Origin: Cordia subcordata
Lineage: Eukaryota; Streptophyta; Magnoliopsida; Boraginales; Cordiaceae
Direction: 5' to 3'
DNA length: 64,000 nucleotides
Assembly (NCBI GenBank): GCA_028554755.1
Contig: JAPTOF010000016.1
Location: 1,376,501 to 1,440,500 of the forward strand
The position numbers were made by a program, and so were the translations under genes. Of this stretch, positions 61,723 to 64,000 are shown piece by piece (positions within the stretch are counted from its first letter, which is position 1; each line of letters opens with the position of its first letter). A model generated the notes under the pieces. The model searched no databases, had not been told where the DNA came from, and saw only the letters and a program-made list of their open reading frames with translations.

Positions 61723-64000
61723 TCAATGCTCCGCACCGCAAATAGCAACCAAGTCCAAGCAATGCTTAAACTTGCTGACTGGAACCACCTTAGTCATCAT
61801 ATCTGCTGGATTCTCATGGGTAGATATCTTCTGCACCGATATGATTCCTTGTGATACAACATCTCTGATAAAATGATATCTGATATCAATGTGTTTAGTC
61901 CTCTCATGATACATCTGATTCTTCGTCAGATGGATTGCACTCTGGCTATCACAAAAGACTGTACTTGTATCTTGCTGCAGTCCAAGATCACGAACCAGGC
62001 CTTGTAACCACATGGCCTCCTTCACAGCTTCTGCAATTGCCATGTACTCCGCTTCAGTAGTCGACAATGCCACAGTAGACTGTAATGTCGCTTTCCAACT
62101 GATAGCACATCCAGAGAGAGTAAACACGTAACCCGTCAGAGATCTTCTCTTATCAAGGTCACCCGCAAAGTCTGAATCACAATAACCCACCAACCTCGCG
62201 CAATCTCCAGTCATCTTGCTAAATAGCAATCCTATATTCGCAGTGCCACGCAAATATCTCATTATCCATTTCACCGCTTCCCAGTGTGTTTTCCCAGGTG
62301 ATGCCATATACCTGCTCACAACACTAACTGTATGTGAAATATCAGGTCGAGTGCACACCATAGCATACATCAAGCTACCAACAGCACTCGAGTATGGAAC
62401 ATGAGACATATGCTCCACCTCCTTCTCAGTTTCAGGTGACAAATCTGCAGACAACTTGAAATGAGCAGCAAGCGGCACACTCACAGGCTTAGCTTTAAGC
62501 ATTCCGAAACGCTCCAGCACCTTCTCAATATAACTCTGTTGAGACAAGAACAGCTTCCCAGCATTTCTATATCTGTGAATCTCCATGCCAAGAATCTTCT
62601 TTGCTGCTCCAAGATCCTTCATCTCAAACTCATCACCTAGCTGCTTCTTTAATTCGTCGATTGCAGACATGCTTTTAGCAGCAATAAGCATATCATCGAC
62701 ATACAACAACAAGTACACAAACGAACCATCTGGAAGCCTTTTGAGATACACACAGCTGTCATAGGCACTCCTTGTGTATCCAGCACCTACCATGAATGTG
62801 TCAAATCTCTTATACCATTGCCGAGGTGACTGCTTCAACCCATACAAGGACTTCTTCAGTTTACAAACATGGTTCTCCTTACCGGGAACTATATACCCCT
62901 CCGGTTGACTCATGTAAATTTGCTATTCAAGATCACCATGCAAAAACGCCATTTTCACATCTAGCTGCTCAAGCTCTAAGTCATGAAGAGCAACCAAGGC
63001 AAGTAAAACCCTGATGGAACTATGCTTCACAACCGGAGAGAACACTTCGTTGAAGTCAACACCCTCCCTTTGTGTATAGCCTTTTGCCACCAACCGTGCC
63101 TTGTATCGAGGACCTTCAACCCCTGGAGTACCTTCCTTTTTCTTGTAAACCCATTTGCAACCGACAACTCGCTGTCCCTTAGGCAATTCAATAAGCTCCC
63201 ACGTTTGATTCTTATGAAGAGACTCAATCTCCTCACTCATGGCACCCACCCACTGAGCAGAATCTTTCCCAGATATGGCCTCTTTGTATGAATTTGGCTC
63301 ATGTCCTTCAATTGTTTCGGCAACAATCAAAGCATAAGCAACAAGATCAGCGTATCCGTACCTTTGAAGCTCTCTAATCTGTCTCCTTTCTCGCCCAGTG
63401 GCAATGCTGTACTTCTGTTGTTCAGGCACATTTTGATCATGTACCTCAGTTGGTTGAGTCGGCTGAATTTGACTGCTACTATTGCTAGATGGAACATTTG
63501 GAACATCAGCAAATACCTCCACCTGCTCTTTGACACCGTGGTCTAAACCAGCTACCGCTTTCTCCTTTTCTTGGTCTAATAAAGCAGACTCATTGAATAT
63601 GACATCCCTGCTGATGAGGAAACCTGGAGACTTTGGATCTGTGCACCACAACCTGTAACCTTTCCTCTCGGACGCATAGCCTAGAAATATGCATTTCTTT
63701 ACCCTCGGCTCCAACTTGCCATCCTTCACGTGAGCGTATGCAGGGCAACCGAACACCCTCAATCAAGAGTAGTCAGCAGCCTTACCAGACCATAACTCAA
63801 AAGGAGTTTTCAATTCAATAGCTTTGGATGGAGACCTATTCACCAAGTAGCATGCCGTATTGACAGCTTCAGCCCAAAAGTCTTGACTCAAACCAGATTG
63901 GGAGAGCATACAACGAGCTCTCTCCACCAGAGTTCTATTCATGCGTTCTGCAACTCCATTCTGTTGTGGTGTCCCTACACATGTGCGGTGTCTCACAATG
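61723..64000 (-). pseudogene. pol: Copia copy 2 pol (integrase C-term, RT, RNase H), two premature stops
   Basis: On the minus strand from the window edge: integrase with [15 protein letters not shown]; the FGCPAYAHV segment; RT with [12 protein letters not shown]; RNase H with [13 protein letters not shown] and STTEAEYMA, ending ...VAICGAEH with a stop at 61723. The frame is continuous apart from two nonsense codons: TGA at 63763-63765 (CGA in copy 1) and TAG at 62923-62925 within the RT (GAG in copy 1). The two frame-breaking deletions of copy 1 are absent here. It is therefore disabled by different mutations. Gag and protease lie outside the window. Confidence 0.92.

Larger units (their letters stand above)
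61319..64000 (-). mobile_element. Ty1/copia retrotransposon, copy 2 (truncated by window end)
   Basis: Same family as 2042-7838, also on the minus strand. The 3' LTR is followed by the same polypurine tract and by RNase H, RT and the end of integrase, and the element runs off the right edge. It sits after ABCC13 exon 22, antisense to the gene. The left flank is TCATG (61314-61318); the matching target duplication would lie beyond the window. Its 5' LTR, gag and protease are not visible. Confidence 0.95.

Overview
This window is nuclear DNA from a dicot-type flowering plant. It is AT-rich, its genes are split by many GT-AG introns, it has long (TA)n tracts, Tourist-like MITEs and Ty1/copia retrotransposons, and the proteins match plant-only families. 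There is no operon, CRISPR or phage logic, and I found no convincing tRNA or rRNA gene. The species cannot be named from the sequence alone.

Layout. (1) 1-9897, + strand: the 3' part of a cyclic-nucleotide-gated channel gene (CNGC15-like). Its 7.7-kb intron carries a complete, target-site-flanked Ty1/copia element in antisense (2042-7838). (2) 9898-15123: AT-rich intergenic DNA with one exon-like orphan fragment and a foldback repeat. (3) 15124-17295, +: a single-exon membrane-anchored receptor-like kinase of the non-RD type, with about 355 residues inserted in the activation segment. (4) 17296-29089: about 12 kb of gene-poor DNA with (TA)n tracts, MITEs, nested inverted repeats and a second orphan exon. 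(5) 29090-30218, -: a two-exon GPI-anchored early-nodulin-like (lamin-like) cupredoxin that has lost copper ligands. (6) 32557-38540, -: a LOW PSII ACCUMULATION 3 (LPA3, DUF1995) gene, reconstructed as 12 in-frame exons including a 31-nt microexon. (7) 39039-42829: intergenic. (8) 42830-59705 and onward, +: the first half (22 exons, 782 codons) of an ABC transporter C family member 13 (ABCC13) gene, which includes an AT-AC (U12-type) intron. (9) 61319-64000: a second copy of the same copia family, again antisense and placed after ABCC13 exon 22. It is cut by the window end.

The genes are unrelated neighbours and not a pathway cluster. They comprise a Ca2+-permeable channel, an orphan kinase, a cell-surface cupredoxin, a photosystem II assembly factor and a transporter. 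The most notable signals are the AT-AC intron, the paired antisense copia insertions with different disabling mutations, a dense W-box-like array in the copia leader, and the unusual kinase. I found no evidence for a wholly new biological system. Exon models were built by hand from splice signals, reading phase and remembered family conservation, not from transcripts.
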